64,000 bases of DNA from Flavobacterium ustbae (GTDB taxonomy: Bacteria > Bacteroidota > Bacteroidia > Flavobacteriales > Flavobacteriaceae): contig NZ_RPOC01000001.1 in assembly GCF_003946915.1 (NCBI RefSeq), positions 62,001-126,000 of the forward strand, written 5' to 3'. The position numbers and the translations under genes were made by a program. The first letter of the stretch is position 1. The number at the start of each line of letters is the position of its first letter. This document shows, piece by piece, positions 16,372 through 24,621 of the stretch. The notes beneath the pieces were generated by a model, which worked only from the letters and a program-made list of their open reading frames with translations, was not told where the DNA came from and ran no database searches.

Positions 16372-19122
16372 ATGAAAATCAATTTAAGATTTCTCTTTAT
16401 TGCATTATTTATCTGTACGATTTCGATCGCGCAAAACAAAGGTACGATTTCTGGAGTTCTAACTGATAAAGATATGAACAACGATCCTCTACCATTTGCT
16501 AATGTTTTAGTTAAAGGTACAAATATTAGCGTAAATACCGACGTAGATGGAAAATATTCCTTAAGCGTAAATCCTGGAAATTATACTTTAATTTTTAGTT
16601 TCCTAGGATATGAATCTGTAGAAGCTCCAGTTGCTGTAAAAGCAAACGAAACTGTAGTAGTTAATCAAGGACTTTCGTCAGGAAGTTATACCCTAAAAGA
16701 TGTAGTCGTTCAAGCAACTGCAGTAAGCAAACAAAAAGAAACAGCTCTTTTATTAGAACAAAAAAATGCGGTAGACATCAAACAGTCAATTGGTGCGCAA
16801 GAACTTTCTAGAAAAGGTGTGGGAGATGTGGCTGCCGCTGTTGTAAAAACATCAGGAGTTTCTAAACAAGAAGGAAGTAATAACATTTACGTAAGAGGTT
16901 TAGGAGACCGTTACAATACTACTTCTATGAACGGATTGCCGATCCCATCAAATGACCCACAGAAAAAGAACATTGCACTTGATCTTTTTTCAACCGATAT
17001 TGTAGAATACATCTCAATTGACAAATCATACGGAGCAAAAATGTATGGCGATTTTGGTGGAGGAAATGTAGATATCGTTTCTAAAGATTACCGTGGAAAA
17101 GGAATGTTCGAAATTTCTTTAGGTTCTAAAGTGAACACTAATGCCGTACAAAACTCAAGTGACTTCTTACTACAGCAAGGACCTACAAAAACTGGTTTTG
17201 TTTCATACGGAGTGCCTAACAACCCTTTGACTAGTTATAGTTTCGAAAACAGCTTAAATCCTAAAAAAGAAGCTCCTTTTGGAGGAAACTTCAACCTAAA
17301 AGCAGGCAAAACTTTCAATATTGGTGAAGAAGGAAAACTAAGCCTTTTTGCAACTGCAGGTTTTGGAAATGGTTACGAATATAGAGAAGGATTAACTCAA
17401 AGTGTAAATGCTCAAGGTGCTTCATTAAAATCTTTCAATCAAGAAAAATTCACTTACAACACCAATACTACTGGAATGTTCAACGCTAATTATCGTTTGA
17501 ACAAAAACCATAAAATTGGATACAACTTTTTGTTCGTAAATACATCTGAACAAACTAGAGATACTTATTATGGTTCTGATCGTGATTTTGATAATTCTGA
17601 TGCTAATCTTTATGTTCAAAGAGGTACGTTTACACAAAATACACTTTACATCAACCAGCTTTTAGGAAGTGATAAAATAACAGACAAAATTAATTTGGAT
17701 TGGGGTCTTTCATACAACACCGTAAAAGGTAATATGCCAGACAGAACTCAAAACAAAATGTTCCACAACCCTACAACTGACGTTTATACACTTGCTCAAA
17801 GAACAACGACAGATAACCAAAGATATTCTCAAGATCTTACAGAAGACGAAGCTGCCGCTAATATCGCTTTTAGCTATAAATTAGGAGATGCAGAAAATGG
17901 CGAGTCTAGAGGAAAAATAACTGCTGGTTACAACGGTAGATTTAAAAAACGTGACTTTGAAGCTATTCAGTTTAACTTTAACATAAGCCAGACAGGACAA
18001 AACACAAGTTTAAATCCAAATAATTTAGATGCATTCTTTAATCAGACAAATTATGATAATGGTTTATTCTCGATTGCAGCTTTTGCAGGAATGACTCCTC
18101 AAACTTATGATGGAAAACAGGATATACACGCAGGATTTGGTATGATAGAATACAAATTATCTGAAAAACTTAGTGGTGTATTAGGTCTTAGATATGAAAA
18201 AGTTTCTCAGACAGTTAACTGGAGAACACAACTTGATGCCGCTGGAGGAACAAATACATTTGACAGAAATGAATTTTTACCAAGTGCTATCTTAAAATAT
18301 GAGCTAAACGAAAAACAAAATCTTCGTTTTGCAGCTAGTAAAACGTACACATTGCCACAATTTAAAGAACGTGCTTTGTTTATTTACGAAGATGTAATGG
18401 AATCTGTACTTGGAAATCCAAGCTTATATCCTTCACAAAATTACAATGTTGACCTGAAATGGGAAATGTTCCCAAAAAGCGATGAGTTATTCTCTGTTAC
18501 TGCTTTTGGAAAATACATTTTAGACCCAATTAACCAAATCATTATCGCTTCTTCTGCAAATGATATTTCTTTTGTGAACATTGGAGATACTGGTTACGCA
18601 TACGGAGTAGAATTGGAAGCAAGAAAAAATATCCTTGAAATTGAAGGAGAATATACAAACAAATTATCTTTTGGATTTAACGCTTCTTTGATGAAAACGC
18701 ATCAAGATATTGACAATGCTAAAGTAAACGATGAAACAGACGGAAGAATCAACATTAACACAACAGATAGCAGTTCAGGATTTACAGGAGCTTCTGATTT
18801 GATTCTAAATGCAGATTTATCTTATACTAAAAACTTCAGAAACGATTCTGGAATTATGGCTACCCTAGCATACGCGCATTATTCTGACAAACTTTATGCT
18901 ATTGGAACGGAAGGAAAAGGAAATTTAGTAGATAAATCTATGGGATCTCTAGATCTTGTTTTCAAAACTAAGCTTAACAAAAACCTTGGAATTGACTTTG
19001 GAGCAAGAAACCTTTTAAACCCAGAATTTAAGAGAGTTCAAGAAAATGCAGGTGGAGATATTTTAGTTTTCAATTACAAAAAAGGAATCAATTTAGGATT
19101 GGGAGTAAACTACCAGTTCTAA
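16372..19122 (+). CDS. TonB-dependent receptor of the phosphate-type locus
   Basis: 916 residues: signal peptide (1-20, ending SIAQ), a carboxypeptidase-like regulatory domain (about 25-105, GVLTDKDMNNDPLPFANVLV and DVDGKYSLSVNPG), a plug (about 120-245, GVSKQEGSNNIYVRGLGDRY, GGGNVDIVSK), and a 22-strand-type barrel ending VNYQF. Such receptors import large or scarce solutes across the outer membrane using TonB energy. The substrate is not evident; organophosphates or another phosphate source would suit the adjacent PhoB/PhoR genes and promoter array. A beta-helix lipoprotein follows 140 bp downstream, the usual place for a surface partner. Confidence 0.9.
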   Translation: MKINLRFLFIALFICTISIAQNKGTISGVLTDKDMNNDPLPFANVLVKGTNISVNTDVDGKYSLSVNPGNYTLIFSFLGYESVEAPVAVKANETVVVNQGLSSGSYTLKDVVVQATAVSKQKETALLLEQKNAVDIKQSIGAQELSRKGVGDVAAAVVKTSGVSKQEGSNNIYVRGLGDRYNTTSMNGLPIPSNDPQKKNIALDLFSTDIVEYISIDKSYGAKMYGDFGGGNVDIVSKDYRGKGMFEISLGSKVNTNAVQNSSDFLLQQGPTKTGFVSYGVPNNPLTSYSFENSLNPKKEAPFGGNFNLKAGKTFNIGEEGKLSLFATAGFGNGYEYREGLTQSVNAQGASLKSFNQEKFTYNTNTTGMFNANYRLNKNHKIGYNFLFVNTSEQTRDTYYGSDRDFDNSDANLYVQRGTFTQNTLYINQLLGSDKITDKINLDWGLSYNTVKGNMPDRTQNKMFHNPTTDVYTLAQRTTTDNQRYSQDLTEDEAAANIAFSYKLGDAENGESRGKITAGYNGRFKKRDFEAIQFNFNISQTGQNTSLNPNNLDAFFNQTNYDNGLFSIAAFAGMTPQTYDGKQDIHAGFGMIEYKLSEKLSGVLGLRYEKVSQTVNWRTQLDAAGGTNTFDRNEFLPSAILKYELNEKQNLRFAASKTYTLPQFKERALFIYEDVMESVLGNPSLYPSQNYNVDLKWEMFPKSDELFSVTAFGKYILDPINQIIIASSANDISFVNIGDTGYAYGVELEARKNILEIEGEYTNKLSFGFNASLMKTHQDIDNAKVNDETDGRININTTDSSSGFTGASDLILNADLSYTKNFRNDSGIMATLAYAHYSDKLYAIGTEGKGNLVDKSMGSLDLVFKTKLNKNLGIDFGARNLLNPEFKRVQENAGGDILVFNYKKGINLGLGVNYQF

Positions 19123-19158
19123 GAGAAACACAAAACAAATGTTGAGTTATCAATTTCT

Positions 19159-19208
19159 TAACATTCCAATAAAAAACAAATAACAAATAGATTACAACGG
19201 CTTAACGT
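19159..19208 (+). promoter_or_regulatory. Pho-box-like array upstream of the lipoprotein
   Basis: Hexamers TAACAT (19159), TAAAAA (19170), TAACAA (19181), TTACAA (19192) and TAACGT (19203) follow each other at exactly 11 bp, the most complete of the three arrays. It lies 55-104 bp before the lipoprotein start. Confidence 0.65.
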
Positions 19209-19262
19209 TGATTCAGGCTTAAGTTCTAATCTTTGCATAAACACAAACTAATTAAAAAAGTA

Positions 19263-20459
19263 ATGAAAAAAACAATTTCAACAATTTTCAGTTTAGCGGC
19301 ATTATCGCTTGCAACACTTACAACATCTTGCTCTAGTGATGACAACAAAAACGAAGAGCCAAAATCAGATTTCGTAGTAGTTAGAGACAACTTACAAGGA
19401 GAAATCAACAGCGGAGAAGTTGTATTAGAATCTGGAACTTACAAACTTACAGGAAAATTAATTGTTAAAAATACAGCAAAACTTACAATTAAACCTGGAG
19501 TTATCATCGAGGCTACTAAATTAGGAGCAAATCAATTTGAGGCTGTAAGATATATTGCAGTTGCACAAGGAGGAAAAATCGATGTTCAAGGAACTGCTAC
19601 TAGTCCAGTTGTAATGACTTCTGAAGACAAAATACCATCTGCTTGGGGAGGATTAGTACTTTGCGGAAAAGCACCAATCAACAAAAACATTGGTAGTACT
19701 GCTACAGCTGAAGTTTCTGAGTTAGCTTACGGAGGAACTGATGCTGCTGACAACTCTGGATCAATCAAATATTTAAGAATTGAATACCCAGGTTACTCTT
19801 ACAGTGGTGATAAAGAATTCAACGGACTTTCTTTCTTCGGAGTTGGAAGCGGAACTGTTGTAGATTACGTTCAAGTTTACGAAAGTTCAGATGACGGATT
19901 CGAATGGTTCGGTGGAACTGTAAATGCATCTCACTTAGTAGTTTCTAACAAACATGCTGAAAAAGTAGGTGATGATTTATTTGATTGGACTGAAGGATGG
20001 GTTGGAACAGGTGAAAACTTCTACGGAATCAGAACTAACGCTGGTAACAGAGGTATCGAAGCTGATAACAACTCTAACAACCACTTAGCAGCTCCAATTT
20101 CTTTCCCAACAATCAAAAACTTAACTTTAATCGGAGCTGGAGTTAACGATACAAGTGCAGAAGCTCAAGCTTTCAAATTGAGAGTTGGTACTAAAGGTAA
20201 ATTTGATAACGTTGTATTAAAAGGTTGGAAAACTGGATTTGATGTTCAACACGACGAAAGCATCAAATATGCTGGAACTGACTTGTTAGCAACTAACGTA
20301 AAATTCGAAGACGTAACAGTTAAATCTAAAGCTACTGCTACTGCTGCTGGTGGATCTGTTGATATTTCTAAATTATTCACAGAATCTGCTAACGCAACTG
20401 GAGCTGGAAACGGATCAGGAGTTCCAACTTGGACTGCTGGATGGACAAAAGGTCTATAA
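19263..20459 (+). CDS. Surface lipoprotein with right-handed beta-helix fold
   Basis: 398 residues from the ATG at 19263 (a longer frame from a TTG at 19233 is unlikely). A lipoprotein signal ends at Cys23 (LTTSCSSDDN); the acidic residues just after the Cys match the Bacteroidota surface-export signal. The body has repeated turns typical of parallel beta-helices (KNTAKLTIKPGVIIEA, YLRIEYPGYSYSG, DDGFEWFGGTVNASHLVV, DLFDWTEGW). It ends without a sorting domain. Paired with the receptor and preceded by its own Pho-box-like array, it may capture substrate at the surface; that is inference. Confidence 0.8.
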   Translation: MKKTISTIFSLAALSLATLTTSCSSDDNKNEEPKSDFVVVRDNLQGEINSGEVVLESGTYKLTGKLIVKNTAKLTIKPGVIIEATKLGANQFEAVRYIAVAQGGKIDVQGTATSPVVMTSEDKIPSAWGGLVLCGKAPINKNIGSTATAEVSELAYGGTDAADNSGSIKYLRIEYPGYSYSGDKEFNGLSFFGVGSGTVVDYVQVYESSDDGFEWFGGTVNASHLVVSNKHAEKVGDDLFDWTEGWVGTGENFYGIRTNAGNRGIEADNNSNNHLAAPISFPTIKNLTLIGAGVNDTSAEAQAFKLRVGTKGKFDNVVLKGWKTGFDVQHDESIKYAGTDLLATNVKFEDVTVKSKATATAAGGSVDISKLFTESANATGAGNGSGVPTWTAGWTKGL

Positions 20460-20479
20460 TATTAGCTTAAAACATACTC

Positions 20480-20513
20480 AAAAACACCCTAATCAAATTA
20501 GGGTGTTTTTTTT
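20480..20513 (+). terminator. Terminator after the lipoprotein
   Basis: AAAACACCCTAAT pairs with ATTAGGGTGTTTT around a three-base loop, followed by T8. It lies 20 bp after the lipoprotein stop. Confidence 0.9.
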
Positions 20514-20580
20514 ATATAACGCTGAGTTTTTATAGTGAATAAAGTTTAAAATCTGTAATGTCTTATGAGACATAATGTTA

Positions 20581-20613
20581 AAAACATCCTAAATATTTAG
20601 GATGTTTTTTTTT
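20581..20613 (+). terminator. Second tandem terminator (perfect 28-bp palindrome)
   Basis: AAAACATCCTAAAT followed directly by its reverse complement and a T run. It lies 70 bp after the first terminator and just before the sorting-domain gene, insulating that gene from read-through. Confidence 0.8.
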
Positions 20614-20665
20614 GGCGTACTTTTTGTAATTTTTTTTGTATATTTACAGTAATCAAATACATGCG

Positions 20666-21004
20666 ATGGCAAAAAACTACTTTTATATTACTTTCTTATT
20701 GGCATTTTTCTTTACTGTAAGCGTCTCGGCGCAAGACAGCAAGCAATTACCAAAAACTCAGGAATCTACTTCTATTGAGGGTCTAAGTTTGTATCCTAAT
20801 CCAGTAACAAACGGAAAAGTCTATATCTCATCTAAAAACGATTTAGAGAAAGAAATCATTGTGTTTGACATCTTAGGCAAAAAAGTCCTGCAAGCGCATT
20901 TAGCATCTAAAGAATTAAGTGTTGCAGAATTGCCACCGGGTGTTTACATCATCAAAATAAGCGAACAAAATGCATCAGCAACCCGAAAACTCATTATTCG
21001 GTAA
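20666..21004 (+). CDS. Minimal type IX secretion sorting-domain protein
   Basis: 112 residues from the ATG at 20666 (a TTG-initiated longer frame lacks support). It has a signal peptide (about 1-22, ending VSAQ), a short linker, and then a complete type A sorting domain (LSLYPNPVTNGKVYISS, IVFDILGKKVLQ, ELPPGVYIIKISEQ, ATRKLIIR). The protein is therefore almost nothing but the tag that sends proteins through the type IX system to the surface. It may be a small secreted protein, a decoy, or the residue of a larger gene. It is flanked by terminators on both sides. Confidence 0.85.
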   Translation: MAKNYFYITFLLAFFFTVSVSAQDSKQLPKTQESTSIEGLSLYPNPVTNGKVYISSKNDLEKEIIVFDILGKKVLQAHLASKELSVAELPPGVYIIKISEQNASATRKLIIR

Positions 21005-21011
21005 AATATAG

Positions 21012-21039
21012 AAAAGCTCCTTTTATTGGGAGCTTTTTT
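21012..21039 (+). terminator. Terminator after the sorting-domain gene
   Basis: AAAAGCTCC pairs with GGAGCTTTTTT around an eight-base loop, seven bases after the stop codon. Confidence 0.85.
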
Positions 21040-21128
21040 AGTATTCAGCGTTCAGTATTTTAGTATTGACTTACTATTTTCATTTAGTTTAGAACTGAAC
21101 ACTTAAAGGCTGAATACTGAACACTAAA
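21040..21128. repeat. GTATTCAGT/ACTGAATAC inverted repeat
   Basis: Left words GTATTCAGCGTTCAGTATTT face right words GAACTGAACACTTAAAGG and CTGAATACTGAACAC. The 13-mer ACTGAACACTTAA (21094-21106) recurs inside leuS at 38366-38378. Confidence 0.6.
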
Positions 21129-21134
21129 AAACAA

Positions 21135-21142
21135 TATCTTTG
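21135..21142 (+). promoter_or_regulatory. TAnnTTTG promoter element (TATCTTTG)
   Basis: A match to the Bacteroidota minus-7 consensus 13 bp before the TTG start of the LuxE-like gene, implying a very short leader. Confidence 0.5.
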
Positions 21143-21155
21143 CAAAAAAAAAGTT

Positions 21156-22136
21156 TTGATTACAGCCAGCGATATCTTTACCATTTCGAGTCAGAAACAA
21201 TTTGAAAAAATAGCACTAAAAGTGTTTCGTTTTCAGCACGAGAACAATAAAGTCTATCACGATTTCTGTGATTTTTTAAAAGTTAATCCGCAGCAGGTAA
21301 AATCACTGCAACAAATTCCTTTTTTACCCATTCAGTTTTTCAAAAGCCACGACGTAGTTTCTACTCCTGATCCTGCACAGGTAACTTTTACCAGCAGCGG
21401 CACAACTGGAATGATTACCAGCAGACATTTAGTGACCGATGTTTCCCTATATGAGGAAAGTTACCGCAAAGGATTTTCTCAATTTTATGGCAATATCGAA
21501 GATTACGTTGTTTTAGCCCTTTTGCCGTCTTATTTAGAACGCGAAGGCTCTTCGTTAATTTATATGGTAGAAGATTTAATAAAACTCTCTAATCAGCCTG
21601 AAAGCGGGTTTTATTTGCACAATCATGACGACCTAATCAAAAAACTTCTTGAACTGGACGAAGCGGGCCAAAATGTAATCTTAATTGGAGTTACATACGC
21701 TTTATTAGATTTGATTGAAAAACATCAGTTCAATCTACAGAATACCATTATTATGGAAACGGGAGGAATGAAAGGAAAACGTAAAGAAATGATTCGCGAA
21801 GAATTGCACGACATTTTATGCAAAGGTTTTGGCGTTTCTTCTATTCATTCCGAATACGGAATGACAGAACTTTTAGCGCAAGCGTATTCTTTAGGAGAAG
21901 GTGTTTTTGAATGCCCTTCTTGGATGAACATTTTAGTTCGCGATCCAGAAGATGCCTTAACGTATGTAAAAGACGGAAAAACTGGCGGAATAAACGTCAT
22001 TGATTTAGCCAACATTAATTCCTGTTCTTTTATCGCGACGCAAGATTTAGGCAAAAAATATTCCAACAACTCTTTTGAGGTATTAGGACGTTTTGATAAT
22101 TCTGATATTCGTGGGTGTAATTTGATGGTTCTTTAA
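21156..22136 (+). CDS. LuxE/PaaK-like acyl transferase
   Basis: 326 residues. The start is a TTG at 21156; there is no earlier ATG in frame and the promoter element is just upstream. It belongs to the acyl-protein synthetase (LuxE) branch of adenylate-forming enzymes: TFTSSGTTG is the ATP-binding loop, SEYGMTELL the core motif, and the C-terminus ends at DIRGCNLMVL. These enzymes activate an acyl group as acyl-AMP and pass it to a thiol. No reductase or lux partner is nearby, so the substrate is unknown. Confidence 0.82.
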   Translation: MITASDIFTISSQKQFEKIALKVFRFQHENNKVYHDFCDFLKVNPQQVKSLQQIPFLPIQFFKSHDVVSTPDPAQVTFTSSGTTGMITSRHLVTDVSLYEESYRKGFSQFYGNIEDYVVLALLPSYLEREGSSLIYMVEDLIKLSNQPESGFYLHNHDDLIKKLLELDEAGQNVILIGVTYALLDLIEKHQFNLQNTIIMETGGMKGKRKEMIREELHDILCKGFGVSSIHSEYGMTELLAQAYSLGEGVFECPSWMNILVRDPEDALTYVKDGKTGGINVIDLANINSCSFIATQDLGKKYSNNSFEVLGRFDNSDIRGCNLMVL

Positions 22137-22151
22137 AGTTAATTTAAAAAC

Positions 22152-22560
22152 TTAATTCTCCTCAATTACACCAATACTACCAATACCTTCTTTTTCCTGA
22201 AGCTCTTTTTCCTTTTCGCATTTATTTTCCAATAGTCTGTAAACCCCGTAGAAAGCCAAAGCACCGAAAAGTACTAAAAGTATATTCCAACCTGAATTTG
22301 TAAAACTGTCATCGTTTACGCTGTCAACACCGCTAATAAGAACAGCTAAAAGCCCAATAATAAATCCTGAACAAGAGTACCTCCGTAATAAGAGACAATT
22401 CCAGCAGCAAAATAATCCCCACTTGTTCTTATCATATTCAAGAGCCAAATTGGTATATCCTTTTCAAATCCAGTAGATAAGTAAAATTCCAATCGTATCG
22501 ATTGAGTTAGTTTTAGGGAATAAACAAAAAACTGCTACGTTTTCAATATCAATATTTAAA
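22152..22560 (-). pseudogene. Decayed small membrane-protein gene
   Basis: Plausible membrane-protein sequence jumps between frames. An upstream piece (DTIGILLIYWI) ends at a stop, then the same frame continues GYTNLALEYDKNKWG. After that the sensible reading moves to another frame (YFAAGIVSYYGGTL) and returns (SGFIIGLLAVLISGV to the end). One stop and two compensating frameshifts would have to be repaired to give one protein of about 130 residues with three helices. The open 98-residue frame from a TTG at 22448 is only part of it. I do not recognise the family by name. Confidence 0.55.
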
Positions 22561-22569
22561 AAAATAAAA

Positions 22570-22608
22570 AATCCCAATAACTCGTTGTTTCAAAGTTATT
22601 GGGATTTT
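22570..22608 (-). terminator. Terminator after the toxin gene
   Basis: AATCCCAATAACT pairs with AGTTATTGGGATT around an 11-base loop, with a T-rich tail on the minus strand. It lies about 30 bp past the RelE-type toxin stop. Confidence 0.75.
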
Positions 22609-22636
22609 GATAATACTAATGGATTAAGTTTTTCAG

Positions 22637-22888
22637 TTATTCATAAATATCCTTTCGATGACCTAAATCAATTACATCAATTAAAAGCACTTCTTCAAAA
22701 ATTTCATATATAACTCTGTAGTCACCTACTCTTATTCTATATCCAGGCCTTCCTTTAAGCTTTTTATAACCGTTTGGTCGGGGATTTTCAGCTAACTTTC
22801 CAATAGCTGACAATATTGGATTTGCAATTACATCAGATAATTTGTCTAATTTCTTCTCTGCTTTTCTTGAAAAATCAATACTATACAT
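22637..22888 (-). CDS. RelE/ParE-family toxin
   Basis: 83 residues with the compact RelE fold signature: an N-terminal strand and helix (YSIDFSRKAEKKLDKL), then GYKKLKGRPGYRIRVGDYRVIYEI and a closing strand LLIDVIDLGHRKDIYE. RelE-type toxins are ribosome-dependent mRNA endonucleases. The conserved basic residues of the GRPGYRIRVGDYRV block are intact, so it looks functional. The start overlaps the antitoxin end by 8 bp, as is normal for such pairs. Confidence 0.88.
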   Translation of the reverse strand: MYSIDFSRKAEKKLDKLSDVIANPILSAIGKLAENPRPNGYKKLKGRPGYRIRVGDYRVIYEIFEEVLLIDVIDLGHRKDIYE

Positions 22889-23084
22889 TATCTTTTTTAG
22901 CCTTTCTGCTTTTTACATAATCCTCAAAAGATATTCGATATCCATCATCAACTTTTTTTGCTTCATCGTAAAGTCTAATATCATGCAAATCTTCCAATTG
23001 CTCAATCATCTTATTATACTTTTCAATTGGCAACAAAACTGCTGTCTTTCTACCTTTATCGTCTGTTAAAAATTGTGTTTTCAT
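22881..23084 (-). CDS. Antitoxin partner of the RelE-type toxin
   Basis: 67 residues. The N-terminal part (MKTQFLTDDKGRKTAVLLPIEKYNKMIEQ) resembles the Phd/YefM or RelB DNA-binding and dimer domain; the C-terminal half is charged (ISFEDYVKSRKAKKDNV) and should wrap the toxin. It is the first gene of the pair and probably represses its own promoter, as usual in type II systems. The tyrS stop lies 33 bp beyond its start on the same strand. Confidence 0.82.
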   Translation of the reverse strand: MKTQFLTDDKGRKTAVLLPIEKYNKMIEQLEDLHDIRLYDEAKKVDDGYRISFEDYVKSRKAKKDNV

Positions 23085-23116
23085 AACTAAAATGTATTTC
23101 TAGTAAAGTTATGAAT

Positions 23117-24412
23117 TTATTTAACTCGAATCACAAAGTAATTTTTCTTTCCACTTTGCAATAACACAAATTGATTATTGATTAAATCATTTACAGTTAA
23201 AACAAAATCTTCTTTTATCTTTTCTCTATTTACAGAAATTGAGTTTGCTGTTAAAGCACGCCTTGCTTCTCCGTTTGATTTAAAGAAACCTGTTTTTTCG
23301 TTTAAAACCGTAATAATATCCAATCCATTTTCTAAATCAGCTTTTGCGATTTCAGCTTGCGGAACTCCGTCAAAAACCTCCAAGAAAGTTCCTTCATCCA
23401 ATTTTTTCAAATCTTCTGCAGTCGAATTTCCGAATAAGATATTCGAAGCCTGAATCGCTTTTTCTAATTCCTCACGATTGTGAACAAAAACAGTAATTTC
23501 TTCTGCCAATTTCTTTTGTAAAACTCTTAAATGCGGAGCCGTTTGGTGCTCGGCAATTAAGGCATCAATAGTGTCTTTATCTAAGAATGTAAAGATTTTA
23601 ATATATTTCTCTGCATCAGCATCTGTAGTGTTTACCCAAAACTGGTAAAATTTGTAAACCGAAGTTTTATCAGCATCCAACCAAACGTTTCCTCCTTCAG
23701 ATTTTCCGAATTTAGATCCGTCTGCTTTTGTAATCAAAGGCGTTGTCAAGGCGTAAGCTTTAGCATTTTCGCCTCCCATTCTACGCACTAATTCTGTACC
23801 TGTGGTAATATTACCCCATTGGTCAGAACCACCCATTTGCAAAATACAATTGTTGTTTTTATATAAATGATAAAAATCGTAACCTTGAATTAATTGATAG
23901 GTAAACTCTGTAAATGACATTCCCTCACCTTCTCCGCTAAATCTCTTTTTTACAGAATCTTTAGCCATCATATAATTTACGGTGATTCTTTTTCCAACTT
24001 CACGTGCAAAATCGATAAAAGAGAATTCTTTCATCCAATCGTAGTTATTCACCATTACTGGTGCATTTGCTTCGGTCGAATTAAAATCTAAGAAACGAGA
24101 CAAAACACTTTTAATTCCAGCTACGTTTTTAGCCAAAGCCTCTTCATTCAGCAAGTTTCTTTCATCAGATTTACCAGAAGGATCTCCAATCATTCCTGTT
24201 GCTCCACCTACTAAAGCAATCGGTCTGTGCCCGAAATTCTTTAAGTGAACCAATAAAATGATCTGAACCATACTTCCGATGTGCAGTGAATCTGCCGTTG
24301 GATCAAAACCGATATACGCAGTGGTAGCTTCTTTTAGTAATTGCTCTTCCGTTCCAGGCATACTATCATGATATAACCCGCGCCATTTTAATTCTTCAAC
24401 TAGATTCTTCAT
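23117..24412 (-). CDS. tyrS: Tyrosine--tRNA ligase
   Basis: 431 residues, the normal length for the bacterial enzyme. It charges tRNA-Tyr with tyrosine in the cytosol. The class I HIGH motif is HIGS ([10 protein letters not shown]), the KMSKS loop is KFGKS, and the tyrosine-binding QGYDFYHL and GGSDQWGNI blocks are present. The C-terminal S4-type RNA-binding domain ([20 protein letters not shown]) completes it. It is monocistronic, with its own TATATTTG promoter element at 24431-24438. Confidence 0.97.
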   Translation of the reverse strand: MKNLVEELKWRGLYHDSMPGTEEQLLKEATTAYIGFDPTADSLHIGSMVQIILLVHLKNFGHRPIALVGGATGMIGDPSGKSDERNLLNEEALAKNVAGIKSVLSRFLDFNSTEANAPVMVNNYDWMKEFSFIDFAREVGKRITVNYMMAKDSVKKRFSGEGEGMSFTEFTYQLIQGYDFYHLYKNNNCILQMGGSDQWGNITTGTELVRRMGGENAKAYALTTPLITKADGSKFGKSEGGNVWLDADKTSVYKFYQFWVNTTDADAEKYIKIFTFLDKDTIDALIAEHQTAPHLRVLQKKLAEEITVFVHNREELEKAIQASNILFGNSTAEDLKKLDEGTFLEVFDGVPQAEIAKADLENGLDIITVLNEKTGFFKSNGEARRALTANSISVNREKIKEDFVLTVNDLINNQFVLLQSGKKNYFVIRVK

Positions 24413-24430
24413 TTTTTAAAATATTTTGCG

Positions 24431-24438
24431 CAAATATA
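24431..24438 (-). promoter_or_regulatory. tyrS promoter element (TATATTTG)
   Basis: An exact match to TAnnTTTG on the minus strand, 19 bp before the tyrS ATG, with TTGCAATTGACA a short distance upstream. Confidence 0.6.
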
Positions 24439-24465
24439 AGGATTGTCAATTGCAATAAAAAAATG

Positions 24466-24606
24466 TTATGCCACAAAGACGCAAAGACACAAATATTTTG
24501 ATAAAGCTATTAAAAAGAAAAACAAAGAAACTTTGAGCCTTTGTATCTTTGTGGCAAAAAACTTTGAACCTTTGTTGCTTCGTACCTTTGCACCTTTGCC
24601 ACAAAA
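24466..24606. repeat. CACAAAGACGCAAAG / CTTTGTGGC inverted repeat
   Basis: The left arm (GCCACAAAGACGCAAAGACA) faces right-arm words CCTTTGTATCTTTGTGGC, AACTTTGAACCTTTG and GCACCTTTGCCAC. It fills the spacer between the divergent tyrS and epimerase genes, so it sits between promoters rather than after genes. Confidence 0.65.
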
Positions 24607-24621
24607 ACTTATCTTTACAAC

